64,000 bases of DNA from Coriolopsis trogii (lineage: Eukaryota; Basidiomycota; Agaricomycetes; Polyporales; Polyporaceae), in the NCBI GenBank assembly GCA_020543525.1, contig JAHYIO010000023.1, positions 2,232,001-2,296,000 on the forward strand, given 5' to 3'. Under the pieces are notes generated by a model. The model ran no database searches. It was not told where the DNA came from and worked only from the letters and a program-made list of their open reading frames with translations. Shown one piece after another: positions 24,275 through 35,431 of the stretch (its first letter is position 1; every line of letters starts with the position of its first letter). The position numbers and the translations under genes were made by a program.

Positions 24275-24839
24275 TGATGAACTCTGAACCTGGAAGGCTT
24301 GGAGCGACCTATAAGTCACACAAAGAGAGATCTTCAGTCAGTGAGCGAACGACTATATTGCATAGTTTAGTACCTGTAAGTCACACAAAGAGAGACTACA
24401 AGTACTAGTAAGTAAAGTGTAGTAGAGCATAAGTAATGAGTGAGACTTACTCTTCAGTCAGTGAGCGAACGACTGAAGAGCAGAGGGGCAAACAGACTGC
24501 CTTATATACTGGAGAGAGGAGTGCATGAGTAAGCGAATGAAGCAGTCACATGTTAACCATAGAGCGATGAGTAAGAGTCCGTACTCGGCGTATGAGTAAG
24601 AGCCGAGAGTATTCTGAGTAAGACACAAGGTCTAGAATGTTCCGGTGCATTGTAGAACGCACAGGAAGACAAGAGAACCATATGGTCATGGGAATGTACA
24701 GTAGTTTCGTAGAGAAAAACCGTATATGGTAAGTAGAAACACAGCCTATAGTAAGCGCTATCTAAACATAGGTAAACATGACCATACAAAGGTTGTGTGC
24801 ACAACTCCGGACCGGTAGAGCCGTAAATCCAGAATGTCA
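24275..24839 (-). repeat. 5' LTR of the copia element
   Basis: 565 bp, near-identical to 18338-18902 with about three substitutions noted (for example CCTGTAAG against CCTATAAG). It supplies the promoter for the minus-strand element. Confidence 0.93.
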
Positions 24840-24844
24840 ACAAC

Positions 24845-26249
24845 AACCTCTCCTGTCGTCGATTTTGCTATTTGAAGACAATCTTGAATGCTTACGTGCC
24901 GATACAACCGTGAGCGGTGTCTGTCTGTTCACATTCTCATGTTTCTGTCAAACTCCTAGCTATCGAACCGCGGTAGCTGTTCTTAACCACGCTACAAACA
25001 GTTGCGGCATCGTGGATGGGTTTTGACCGTTGAGTTGCGGGTGTCTGTAGTCTGGTGAGAATATCTTCGGTACGTTCATTGAAATTCAATAGAGGCTGAC
25101 ACACGTACGTTGATTATCACTCGGGCAATCGGTGTTGAACCGTGTCACAAGCAGGTTGGTGGATGATCTTGGCTGTTTGTCTTGCAGAGATAGTGTTTCT
25201 ACGACGTGAAGAGTGGCTTCTGAGGTGAATCAGGGTTTTCGTTGGGATAGTAAGATCGTGGAAGGTAGTGGTTCTGAGTGACAGCTCGTCAGTGAGAGAC
25301 TGTCCATGTGTCCGAAGTGACTAGATGGAACCAAATTATGACAGCGTAGAGTAGACGTGGGGTACTTCAACTACAGGGAGGGATTATGTATGAGCGAAAA
25401 TGGACACGTCGTGATGTAACGAGATACGTACTTGGTCTTCCGATGTCGTGCTGAGAACGCATGTTTATTTGATCCAGCTAGTTGACTGCCTGAGCTGCAA
25501 TGGGAGGGGGAGAAGGGAGTGTTGAAGTTGACAGCGAGGCGAAAGAGGCTCAAGGGGATACAGCTTGCGTGGCGATTCACGGCCGTGGAGTCCACTTAAC
25601 CTGGAATCAACAAAGTTCCATTTTAGGCCTAATCGATAATCGATGGAATTTGGTCTGGACCTGGTCGAAACGGGACAATTCAGTAAGCGCACGTAGGCGT
25701 AGATGCCAGGACAGGCGCCGCCGCCATCTGCATCCTCCTAGTTGTAATGAGTGACGATCTGTATTTGGGTGTGTATGTCTGGTGTAAGGTGTGCGTGTGT
25801 CGAGCATATGTGTACGTCTAGTGTGCGTGTGCGTGTGCGTGTGCGTGTGCGTGTGCGTGTGCGTGTGCGTGTGCGTGTGCGTGTGTGTGTGCGGTGTATG
25901 TTACTGAGTATGTGCTAGGAGCGAGCAACGTTGGGTAGAGAGGAGATAGTATCCAAGAAGGCATATGCACCAAGAGCCCTGAGCGGTAGTGACAATGTGA
26001 AGTCCGAAGAGGGGAAAGGAAAAGAGAGAGAATTTCAAAAAGCGAAAAGCATATGACAGTCGATTCGGATGACAATGAAGAGCGTACTAGATGGTCAAGA
26101 AAAGTAGAGGTGAGCTTCAGCTTTGGAGGGATGGAAAGAGAAGAGAACATGGAGCAGGTACAGTCATTGACAAATAGATGAAGAGTGAGATGAGAATCAC
26201 CATAATAGGACTCAGAGACATAAGATGTATCGTTCCAAGATGGCTTTAT
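24845..26249. other. Intergenic stretch with a hexanucleotide repeat
   Basis: No gene supported. Contains the GTGTGC array at 25821-25893 and purine-rich sequence at 26000-26160 just downstream of the R1-like gene's stop codon. Confidence 0.5.
25821..25893. repeat. (GTGTGC)n microsatellite
   Basis: About 12 uninterrupted copies of the hexamer GTGTGC, trailing into GTGTGTGT. Confidence 0.95.
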
Positions 26250-29200
26250 TCAGAGGTTCGACTGGGTGTGGGGAATGATGACATTGCCAGTGGGCACAAT
26301 TGAATTGGGGGCAGGAGTGATGGCGTCTTCAGGTACTTCGACTGGTTCCAGAGGAGGGGGCTGATCATCATCGTCGTCGTCAGTGGCAGCTTCCGCCGTG
26401 GTGCCGTTGACCAACTGGGTACGAGCAATTATAGAGCGAGAGTTCGATATACTGGGTGGTGTAAACGTCGTTCCTGGGAAGGGAAGTCTCTTCGTATGTA
26501 TGCAATACATCCCGGCCTTGAGGCCAAGGTGCCATGCGTAGATGAGGACACGCTTCTGTTTCATGCTGAGTCTGTCAGTGAGGTACATGCTTGGTAAGAT
26601 GAGTTACAGACCATCATAACAGGAGAGGGATCTTCCATATACACTGCCATCGATTGGCTTTGATCAATGAAAGGAGCCCGATCGGCAGCCATGGAAATGA
26701 GCCTGAGAGGATCTATCTCCCAAACGGTACGGTAGAGATGTTTGATGTCTTCTGGGATCTCGTCGATATCCTGGATAGATCCTGAGATACAAGATAAGCA
26801 AGGCTTACCAAGGTATGGTCAGCAGAGAGACTTACCATGTGCACGTACAATTGCCTGCCGAACAGACTCCGACCAAATACCCGCTTCTTCCAAGTGACGT
26901 ACAAGTCGAGGTATGACACGAGCATAGTTGTTGCCGTAGCTCCCGTCCTGCAGCAGTAGACTGAAAAGATGTCAGTAATCAAGAGACTATTATCAGGGAT
27001 GTGCATGAGTTTACCTTCGATAGGGATCCGTGCCTTCGGAGTCGCCTAGCAGCTCTGCCGTCGCTGATGTGGGAGATTGAGCTGTTAGAACGGAATTACG
27101 GACACCAACTTCAGATACACGACGACGGAGAATGCTGAAGTCGTAGCGACCGCTGAGAGTGGCCGAGCTCCACATATCTATTTGAAGTTCACCGCGGGAC
27201 GCGGGAGACCCCGCCCAGGCATCACAGGGACCATAACGTTCTGCCAGTTCGCATGTCGTTTCCAAAGAAGCGTGATATATCGTCTCGAATATGAGACGAT
27301 TGGCCTGTTGCGCTTCATCGGAGTCGTATGGGTAACCCAGGAGAATGAGAGCATCTGCTAAGCCTTGTACACCAATCCCAATAGGTCGCGTGGAAAGCGC
27401 CACTCGGTGAGCGGCTATCGTTGGATATGTCGAGATGTCAATTAGCTTGTCCGTGTTGACGACAACAAGCTTCGTCACAGTGTGAAGAGCTTCATAATCG
27501 AAGTCGTTGCGTCCACGTACGAACCGGGGAAGTGACAGCGAGGCTAAGATACAAATAGCGGTGTCATGAGGGGAGGTGTACTGCATGATGTCGGCGGAAG
27601 GACTGGACGAACTGATCGTGCCGAGGTGTTTGAGATTGCTTTTGGCTGGTAAAATATTACTTGTCTGGGAAGCAATTAAATATTTGCAATACTCACCGTT
27701 GACAGTGTCTTGAAAGACGAATAGAGGGCTGCCCGACTCTTGAAGGCTTTCAGCGATGAATCCCCACAGATTCTCGATAGACATGCGCTCGCGGGGTTCC
27801 ACTGTGGTTTCATAGCGTTGATAAGCTCTTGAAAAGTCTTCGCCGTGCAGACTAAGAAGCTGGGGTGTATCCACAGGATCAAAGAGACACCACTGCCCAC
27901 CGAATTCGAGTCTCTCCATGCTGTTGGGATTGTGAGTTTCAGATTCTTGACTACTGGCTGCGTAATACGTACAAGAGATCGGGAATCCACAAAGCCGGGT
28001 ACACATGGCGAGTTCGGTTGCATCGAATGGAGCGAATGGTACGGCAAGCTGCAAACTCGCGAACTTCCGGGTGCCATACTGGAAGGTATGCGGTACAGAG
28101 CGTCACTCGTTGGGCAAGAGTGCAGTGTGCAGCGTATGTCGCATGACTATCAAACAAGTGCAAGGCCGCCATGACACCCGGTCGACAACTGGGATAGATC
28201 CTGCAATTTCCAGTGTAGAGAGGTTAGAATGTGAAACAGATGTTAGTTCGCGTACTGACCTTGGTGCAGGGATAGCCCCAAGAGAGAGACTGACATTGCC
28301 GTTGGACAGAAGCAAGCGATCCATTTCGTTCATCCCTTCGAGGACAGAAGTTGAAGTCGACGTGTCTGGTGCATAAACAAAGTATGACGAGAAATCCGGT
28401 GTCAGAGTACCTGCGTAGCGTAGAACGGGAGGGGCGGGTGTGTACAATTGGCGAGACAAAGCGTCGTATGTCTTGACTACGGCCTGTATGTCTTCCGGAT
28501 GCAGGGCAAGCGCTACACGCATATAGAGGAACTGGGGTCGTTCGACAACATGATCTCGTGCCTTCAGCAAGTACGACCGGAATAGCGCACTTATGCTGTT
28601 GCTAGACACTTATTCAGTACAAATGTAATGATACTGACTTGTGAGAATTCTTACTGTGCGAATTGAAAGTCACGTTCGTGATGGAGAGTGTTTTCGAGCT
28701 CAGGACCATGCACCGAAGCAGCACGAGCCAAATTGGCGTGAAGAATCAAGTCGATGCCTGCGAAGAATCATGATTGAGGAACAGAACAGTAGAGTATCTA
28801 GTCGGCATACGTACCAGTACTGTACGTTGTCACCCATTCCTGAAACGACTTCGGTACCGATTTATGTATAGCAGAGACCAGGAGACGACCAGCAAGTATA
28901 TTGTAATCCGGGTGTTCAGTTGCGCTGGAATTGACAGTAACGGTGACCAGAGACTAAGCATGGTACGGGGTATATGGTCACTTCAATGACTTAGGATGCG
29001 TGATTGGTATGCTTACTCGAAGATCTGTTGCCGATATGCGCAGAGGGACACGTTCCAGAACCTTTTCAATCAGTCTATATTATGAAAGAAAATCAACTAA
29101 TTGTCATGTAATCATCGGTCGGCACTCACTTGTTGATACTGAGCCTGTGTATATCGAGGTTCCATGTCATCTGGAACAGCCTAAATAGGTGTGTAATATT

Positions 29201-29492
29201 GGGCGATTGCGGATACTCACGACCTGAATCGCATTACGAAGCTGTAAGAATGGCTATTCAATGCAGGCAGACAACAGTGCTAGCAAACACGACATACTTT
29301 GTCCGGATCGAATGGTTGCAAACGACTAGGAGCGGAGAGCGACTAAGCATCATGAGTGCATGATATCTAGTAAAAGTGAGGCGTACCCGTCTAATTTCCC
29401 AGGTCACAACGAATGAGATATCAATTTGGACGATTGGATGATCAAGGAGTAGAGTACATACCCATCTTCTGAACTATAACACGATCTGGCAT
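26250..29492 (-). CDS. Ribonucleotide reductase large-subunit (R1) homologue, catalytic residues lost
   Basis: Fifteen exons join in frame to 817 codons (816 aa): 29462-29492, 29387-29390, 29298-29325, 29221-29241, 29130-29170, 29017-29074, 28815-28953, 28655-28757, 28260-28601, 27973-28200, 27697-27920, 27015-27645, 26836-26960, 26612-26781, 26250-26555. R1 landmarks are present along the whole length: DGRLQPFDPDK and TEHPDYNILAGRLL (ATP cone), VERPQFLYMRVALALHPED, ALWIPDLF, QYTSPHDTAICILAS, RPIGIGVQGLADAL, GSPASRGELQIDMW, IQDIDEIPEDI, MAADRAPFIDQSQS, GLKAGMY. Key sites differ: the active-site SNLCTEI block reads SSPSADI, so the radical Cys is Ser423, its Asn is Ser421 and its Glu is Asp425. 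The partner redox Cys (LSSC) is Tyr215, while Cys438 is kept. The Tyr dyad is Tyr732-Cys733. The C terminus lacks the CxxC tail and carries an acidic run (TDDDDDDQ). A normal reductase reaction is therefore not expected. Confidence 0.85.
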
Positions 29493-30549
29493 TGCTATTC
29501 GAATAAGCTTGAGGGATGAGGGACGAAGGACGAAGAGTAGTGGACGGTGACATGCTCAGACTTTTATACGTGATGAAGACACCTACACAGGCGTCCGTGT
29601 TCGACTTCACCCACCATATGTCCGAAATACTTGCCGGAAGTGCCTTACAACCCACGATTGTGGACACACGTTCCCAAGTTACACGACATAGTTTGCCCTC
29701 TCCGATCTTTCGGAGTCAAAGCGAACCACGGAAGCGATACAAGTCAATTGCGATCATGTAGTTTCAAACAAGCTCACCGAGCAGTCATCGATGCGAGTCA
29801 TTGCGATCTATCGGTAGGGAATGCATTCTCAGGAGGATGTGTACGTGAGTCTGTCCGTGGTTGCGTCTACCGAATTATCAAGCCATGAGTTCGCGCTACT
29901 GTTGTTAGCGATGTTCTGAGATAGGCTGGAGTCCTCGCAAGATGCCCGAATGAGGTTCCTAGTTCGTAACACCTATCTGATCCTTCCGCCACCCCAGCCA
30001 GAACGAGATATTAGTCAGTTGCGATCGCTCAGTCTTTGACAAGCTCACCAAGCAGATGTCAATGCGACGCGTTCCGATCTGCCAGGAGGGGTTGTATTCT
30101 CAGATAGCGATGGGCGTGAGTTCATCGCGAGTCCTCAGGTAGCCGGGAGGCCTCGCTTGATCCCTGATGGGGAGGCGTTTCGCTAATTTGCGAAGCATAG
30201 TTTGCTATCTATAGATTTCTGGGATATGTGAGCTCTCTTCGGTTTAGGTACCACAATTGGGCATCTCAATAACTCACTGAGCAGTCAGTGATAATGATAA
30301 TCACTCGTGAACTGGGGTTCCTGTGGTGCCATGCGCTCTTGCCTAGTTCTGTAACACAGTCTAATTACCGAAACCCAGGGTACTTCAGGACGTCTGCCGA
30401 GGATGACTTTGGGGTTGCGGAGTCCATCATAGAGATCGTTGACTGATAAAATCTCTATGTATAAGGAAGGTTACATCTCGGACCGAGCCGCAAAACAGGA
30501 CCACTTTGTCAGACATGCGGAGTCCGATTCACCAGACTGCGAGACTACG
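29493..30549. other. Intergenic stretch with degenerate direct repeats
   Basis: No gene supported. Blocks around 29750-29880 and 30020-30150 resemble each other (AAGCTCACCRAGCAG and ATTCTCAG motifs), with a weaker third copy near 30265-30300. The R1-like gene's promoter should lie at the left end. Confidence 0.45.
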
Positions 30550-31303
30550 CTAGTCGGACACCGCCGTCGATGAAGATTGTGGGCTGCGCGAATGATGATC
30601 AGGTTGGAGTTGTCTAGAAGGAAACAATTGCGATCAGTTTCGTGAGTCATACGGACGCTCCCGAGAGTAATCAAGAATACTACCTGTTCACAATGAAATC
30701 GATGAGACTTCGTTCTGGGTAGCTGATATTTGTTACGCGCATACTGTGGCGCCTAGCATGGCGTAACACAAGGATATTTCCTCTGATTTGTAGGCCCCAC
30801 ATGCTCTCGACGGTGTCATTGGGAGGGCACAGATGAGGATGCTTAGCGGTAATGATAGTGTAGTCGTTTTGCAAAGGGAGGTCGGTTTCAGGTATCGTAG
30901 CAAGCCGTTGACGACGGCTGCCACACGGGAAAAATCGCCCGAAATCAACGTCGTCGACCCAACCATAGGCTTCAGGATCGTTGCCTATCTCTATTGTTGC
31001 AGGAAAACGGATATGACGCGGTCTGCCTTCGTAGACGGGGTAGAGAACACCGATTATAGAACGCTTATTAGTGTCCTAATATGCGGAGGGTTATGTTAGA
31101 AGATCGTTGATGCGTAGAGGATAGAGTATATTACTTGGTTGATAGCGTTGACCATTCGTTTGTTCCAAAGACTTAGAGCTTCGGGAGTAGTCTTGGCCAG
31201 TTGAGACGCAAATGTCTAGAAGTAAGTGTAGATGTTACACAATGATGTCGCTTGGCCGAAGGATACCTACAGTTCGTCGACGTTGTCTCTTGGAACGAGT
31301 CAT
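30550..31303 (-). CDS. Hypothetical basic protein, 4 exons
   Basis: Exons 31271-31303, 31135-31215, 30684-31075 and 30550-30613 join in frame to 189 aa. The start is MTRSKRQRRRT, a strongly basic N terminus that could be a nuclear signal. The middle has IRFPATIEIGNDPEAYGW and the C terminus is Ser/Gln-rich. All introns are 54-71 nt with GT-AG ends. No family recognised. It is transcribed away from the gene at 31760, sharing a 456-bp intergenic region that contains a CT/GA tract. Confidence 0.6.
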
Positions 31304-31365
31304 GTTGACTTGAGGCTACGTCACTTCGCAATTTGTAGAGAGGGGATGTTTTGACTACAGAGAGC

Positions 31366-31368
<3 letters not shown>

Positions 31369-31417
<49 letters not shown>
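31369..31417. repeat. (AG)n microsatellite in a bidirectional promoter region
   Basis: About 24 AG units between divergent genes starting at 31303 (-) and 31760 (+). Read from the minus-strand gene it is a (CT)n tract 65 nt upstream of the ATG, a common fungal core-promoter feature. Confidence 0.9.
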
Positions 31418-31419
<2 letters not shown>

Positions 31420-31759
31420 GAAGTAGGGTGGAGTTTTGGTTTAGAGTACAGAGAGCAAGAGACCGGGATATCAGAGTGTTGTTGGACAGGTGAGGTGACA
31501 GATGCTCGTACCATTTGATCCAAACTCAATCTGATTCGTAGAAGTAGTGCGTGAGATTGACCAGTTTCACGGTGTCTCAAGATACAACGCTATGGAGACC
31601 GGTTTCCGCGGTGGGAGTTTGCGCTAGTTCGTGTCTCCTATCGCAGGCATTCCTGTCTGGGCTGGACACTATGGCGCGGGCAGGGTAAGAAAAAGGTATA
31701 TAAGACCAGCGGTATGCTCACATTGTGTTCAAACAACTCCTAACATCGAATCCTCGAGC

Positions 31760-33233
31760 ATGTCTGTCGCCATTCAACACGCTGTCGAACTCTGGAACAC
31801 ACGTCGTCTTCGTTCGACTGACATACTGTTCCGTGATGCAATGCACTCCCTCAAAGGCAGCGACCGCCAAGCTACGCTTGTCAGTCTGGCACCTGGGGAG
31901 TGGACTGTAAGCTATCGTATATATTTGTAACGCTGACATACTGAGTCATAGGACTCGACAGTTTTGCTTACCCGGCACTGATGTTCCGGCGGTATTCAGT
32001 TACGCTGCCGTGTTCATGGATTCGGACGACTACTACACTGGGAACTTAGTTCAAGACGAGAAGGCTCGCCCGCTAACGGTTTCTGACGTTAGCCAAGTGT
32101 AAGTTGGGCAGTGTTTGTATGGATGAAGAGATACTCACATACTATCAGTACAATGTGGGCTGGCCATAAGGCGTCGTATTCATACGCAATTGATGTCACG
32201 GAAGGCACTGACTTCTATACTCTTCAGAAGGTCAGTCAAGACGTCCACGTTTCATATGATCTGTGTCTTATTGAAGTGCAGGAGATGGACGAGTACGCCA
32301 TGAGCGTGCCTGGATTCAACTCGCGAAATTACAAACGGCGTGTTTGGCAAGATGGCGAGACGTACAAGTCTTCCAGACACTACTGGATCCGCAGCCCTAT
32401 GTTCATCCCGATGAAACCGAGGGAGTTGAAGCCCGTACCTCCTTCATACCTTCATCCGTGGGTTGTGCAAGCGGACAAGAAGTCCCGGAACTTCCGTGCG
32501 AATCCGGACCGTCCTTCTGTATGGGCGATAGAGGACAAGAAACTCAAACCTATCGCCGACTGTACTCCTGACCGCCTCGAAGCAGGTGATGCAGTTGTGC
32601 TTACGTTCACAATCACCTACCTTGCCGAACCCAAGTACGGTTGGTACCCTCAATTTCAGCTCATCGACATAGTGAGGGTAAAGTGTGTGGATGAAGATGG
32701 TCGCGCCGCCCTACGCCCTATGTCACTGCCACCTATTGATCGTACTGGACGTCAGGCGTTGAAAGTTGGCGAAGAATTGGCCAGTAAGTTCGGAGGTCTA
32801 GATGGCAGAAAGTGTACTGAGAAGATCTGGTGCTTTCGGAACAGTTGATGATGACGTACAAGAAGAGGCCAAGCCGACGGTCTCAGGAGGCGATACTCAA
32901 GTGGACAAGTCGGCGGTTGCAAAAGGATCTGTGGATGTTAGGGCAAGCGGACGCGAGAGTCCGGCATGGTTGCTGGAGACGATGAGCGACACCGAAGTTA
33001 TTGAGGCTGAGAATGCTCGTGTGGCGAAGGAGACTGAGCACGTGGGTGAGGAAGGATGGTCGCCTGACTTGACGCCAGTGTCCTCCGTGACGGAGAGTTC
33101 CATTGAAGGTGGGTATTTACTAGCCGCTGCCATAGGACGGGTGTGCTTATCCTGATACAATATAGAAGAGACTCATCCGCCAAACAACGTACGAAAGGAA
33201 AAAGGTGGAAAGCGCGCAACACGGGGGGGGTAA
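31760..33233 (+). CDS. Hypothetical protein, 6 exons, 399 aa
   Basis: Exons 31760-31906, 31962-32098, 32149-32230, 32282-32783, 32845-33108 and 33166-33233 join in frame to 400 codons. The N-terminal half contains APGEWTFCLPGTDVPAVF and MDSDDYYTGNLV; the middle has GDAVVLTFTITYLAEPKYGW, suggesting a beta-rich fold. The C-terminal third is acidic and low complexity (EEAKPTVSGGDTQVDK) and the last exon is basic (KEKGGKRATRGG). No family recognised. Consistent phase over five introns supports a real gene. Confidence 0.62.
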
Positions 33234-33519
33234 GCCATAAGGACCAGACCCATCGTTGTGAGGTGAGTTTGCGTGTTTTCACTTGTGGGAGTGTCTTGAG
33301 TATATCATGAGCAGGTCTGCATCGATTGTATGGGAGTAGATGGTCTAACCGCCAGTTCGTACTAGGAGGCGCATTGAGCATGTTACAACGAAGCGATCGC
33401 GACCCTTGGAAGGTCAACTGAACAGGATGTATGACGTGTTGTGAATATGATGACAAGTGTAATGAATCGTCCTGGGCTTACAAATATGTGTGTGCATACA
33501 TATATTGAGGCAGAAGCAA

Positions 33520-34640
33520 GGGGTGTATAGACAACATCGAGTCCATGGGGAACAGTTCGAGCGATAAGGGTCTGAAGTTGTGCGGCCAGAGAATTGACAA
33601 AGATCTGAGTAACATAATCGAGATTAATCGCATATTGCGAGATGACGGTAGCCTTAGGATGAGACGCAGTACTCACCGCAGCTATCGTCGAATTATGTTT
33701 TCCAACGACTTGCCGGTGAAAACTAAGCTGTACATTTCCTTGTCCTGGATCTTGTCCTTGACAAAGTTGAGCGCTGCGGGGGGACGAGTATGCGTGGTGA
33801 CCTTTGCGTAGACTTCCGTATGTGTGAGATGGGGGTAGCCATAGCATGACGCGCGGTACTCACCCGAGCTACCATTGCGGTATATCCTGGAGGCGGTCCT
33901 AGGCGGAGAGGTGACCGCGCTGAGCATCTCCGTATCCTGGATCTTCGCCTTGACGAGGCTAAGCATGGCAGGGTGGTGGGTCTTCACGAAGATCTGCATG
34001 TTCCGCTTGGCGTGGACGTGAGACGGGTATAGTCGTAGCATGACGCGTGGTACTCACCCGAGCTACCATTGCGGTATATCCTGGAGGCGGTCCTAGGCGG
34101 AGAGGTGACCGCGCTGAGCATCTCCGTATCCTGGATCTTCGCCTTGACGAGGCTAAGCACGGCAGGGTGGTGGGTCTTCACGAAGATCTGCATGTTCCGC
34201 TTGGCATGGACGTGAGACGGGTATAGTCGTAGCATGACGCGCAGTACTTACCAGACTTAGAGTCCCGTTATGTCCTCTGCTTGCCGGTCGGAGATCCGCT
34301 GAACCTTTGATTATCCTGGATCTTCTCCTTGACAATGTTAAGCGGTACGCGGTGGCGACTTTGCGCGGTGTGCTCGTCATAGACTTTCATATAGGTAAGA
34401 TGAGGGAAGCCTTAGCATGACATGTAGCATTCAACCGACTTAGTATCCCGTTATGTTTTGGTCAGCTTGCTGTTGGTGACCTGTTGACTGCGCTGAACGT
34501 CTCCTTGCCTTGGATGTTTGCCTTGAAGAGGCTGAGTGTGGCGCGGTGGTGAGTCATTTTGACGGTCTGCGTATGCGCTTGATGTAGACTGGTGGATGCA
34601 TCAGAGCCTCAAAGGTGCATTGCGAATAATAGCGGCATTT
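33520..34640 (-). pseudogene. Tandem array of decayed ubiquitin-like units
   Basis: About six minus-strand units with ubiquitin signatures: near 33560-33610 QIFVNSLAAQLQTL; 33660-33846 VKDKIQDKE and LVFTGKSLE; 33847-34040 and 34041-34240 MQIFVKT plus LVKAKIQDTE; near 34320 VKEKIQDN; near 34510 LFKANIQGKE. Ubiquitin itself has MQIFVKTL, VKAKIQDKE and RLIFAGKQLE. The two central units are near-identical with a period of 194 bp. Each unit has GTGAGTAC-type donor and AG acceptor consensus between copies, but exon phases do not chain (unit exon about 142 nt) and one unit has an in-frame TAG. None encodes the LRLRGG tail. It resembles a decayed polyubiquitin gene. Confidence 0.65.
33847..34240. repeat. 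194-bp tandem duplication (ubiquitin-like unit)
   Basis: Two adjacent copies starting TGACGCG at 33847 and 34041, with only about three differences by eye, so far younger than the flanking degenerate units. Confidence 0.9.
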
Positions 34641-35431
34641 GAAGTACTCACAATATCCACTACCGTGATTCGTTGTCGATCTCATGGATGTAGTAGGTTA
34701 TCAGTGCGGTTGCCGCGAGCGCTGACGCACGCCCAAAATCCGGGTCCAATCGGACCGGACTGGGCTAAGGCCGACGTTGTCGGAGGGGCGGCCAACATGT
34801 TGCCAGTTCCTTCTCTGAACGAGACGTCGCACGCGACCAGATGCCATCGTCGCATGTGAAGTTGTGTATAATCCAACCTGTTTGCTTCAGGAACTGAGAC
34901 ACTGAGACACACATCTATTCCTCCGGTGAACGTAGTGTTTTCTTCGTAAGCTCGCTTAACAGCGATACTCAATGTGATGCTGACGACAGTACTTAATAGG
35001 ATGCATTCGTATTTTAGAGATACAAGAAGTAGGCGACCATACACGTACAGATGCTATTGAGCTACAAGATTTGGACTAGGAGGGAACGTATGTGAGTGGA
35101 TAAGGTCGAGCAAGAAGTAGGGTAAGGGCGAACTATGAGAATACGGGAGTAGAATAGAGGATGGTGGAGAGATGTATTTGAGGGAGATATACGGTAGATG
35201 AACCGATACAATCAAGAACCTGTCAAAGCTCATTGCAAGAGATAATGTATAGTCACAAGGACTATATTGAAGGCTACGCTGAATGGGAACTCCAAAGGTG
35301 ACGCCAACCTCGCGGTCCGTCCTCGGAATCGGTATCCGCAAAGTTAGTCTCCTAAGGTGCTAGGTGAGAGAGGGATCACTGGATGAGCAAGAGGAGGGGT
35401 ATGTACCTCAACCAGAGATCTCAGACTGAGT
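34641..35431. other. Intergenic stretch
   Basis: No gene supported. Pyrimidine-rich on the minus strand at 35080-35180, downstream of the gene ending at 35432. Confidence 0.4.

Larger units (their letters stand above)
18338..24839 (-). mobile_element. Complete Ty1/copia LTR retrotransposon
   Basis: A 6502-bp element on the minus strand, bounded by two 565-bp LTRs of the TG...CA type and flanked by the 5-bp direct repeat ACAAC (18333-18337 and 24840-24844). The LTRs differ at about 3 positions by eye, so insertion is recent. The internal region holds one 1551-codon gag-pol ORF, a primer-binding site next to the 5' LTR and a purine-rich tract next to the 3' LTR. With intact ends and ORF, it may still be able to move. 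Confidence 0.95.

Noticed and set aside
25818..26150. 110-codon frame ending in AHAHAH repeats
   Set aside because: Created by the GTGTGC microsatellite; no other coding support.
28924..29017. Apparent frame break in the R1-like gene between the ATDLR exon and the ATEHPDY exon
   Set aside because: Using the upstream TTAG acceptor (exon from 28953) gives SLVTVTVNSSATEHPDY in frame and matching family length, so no break remains.
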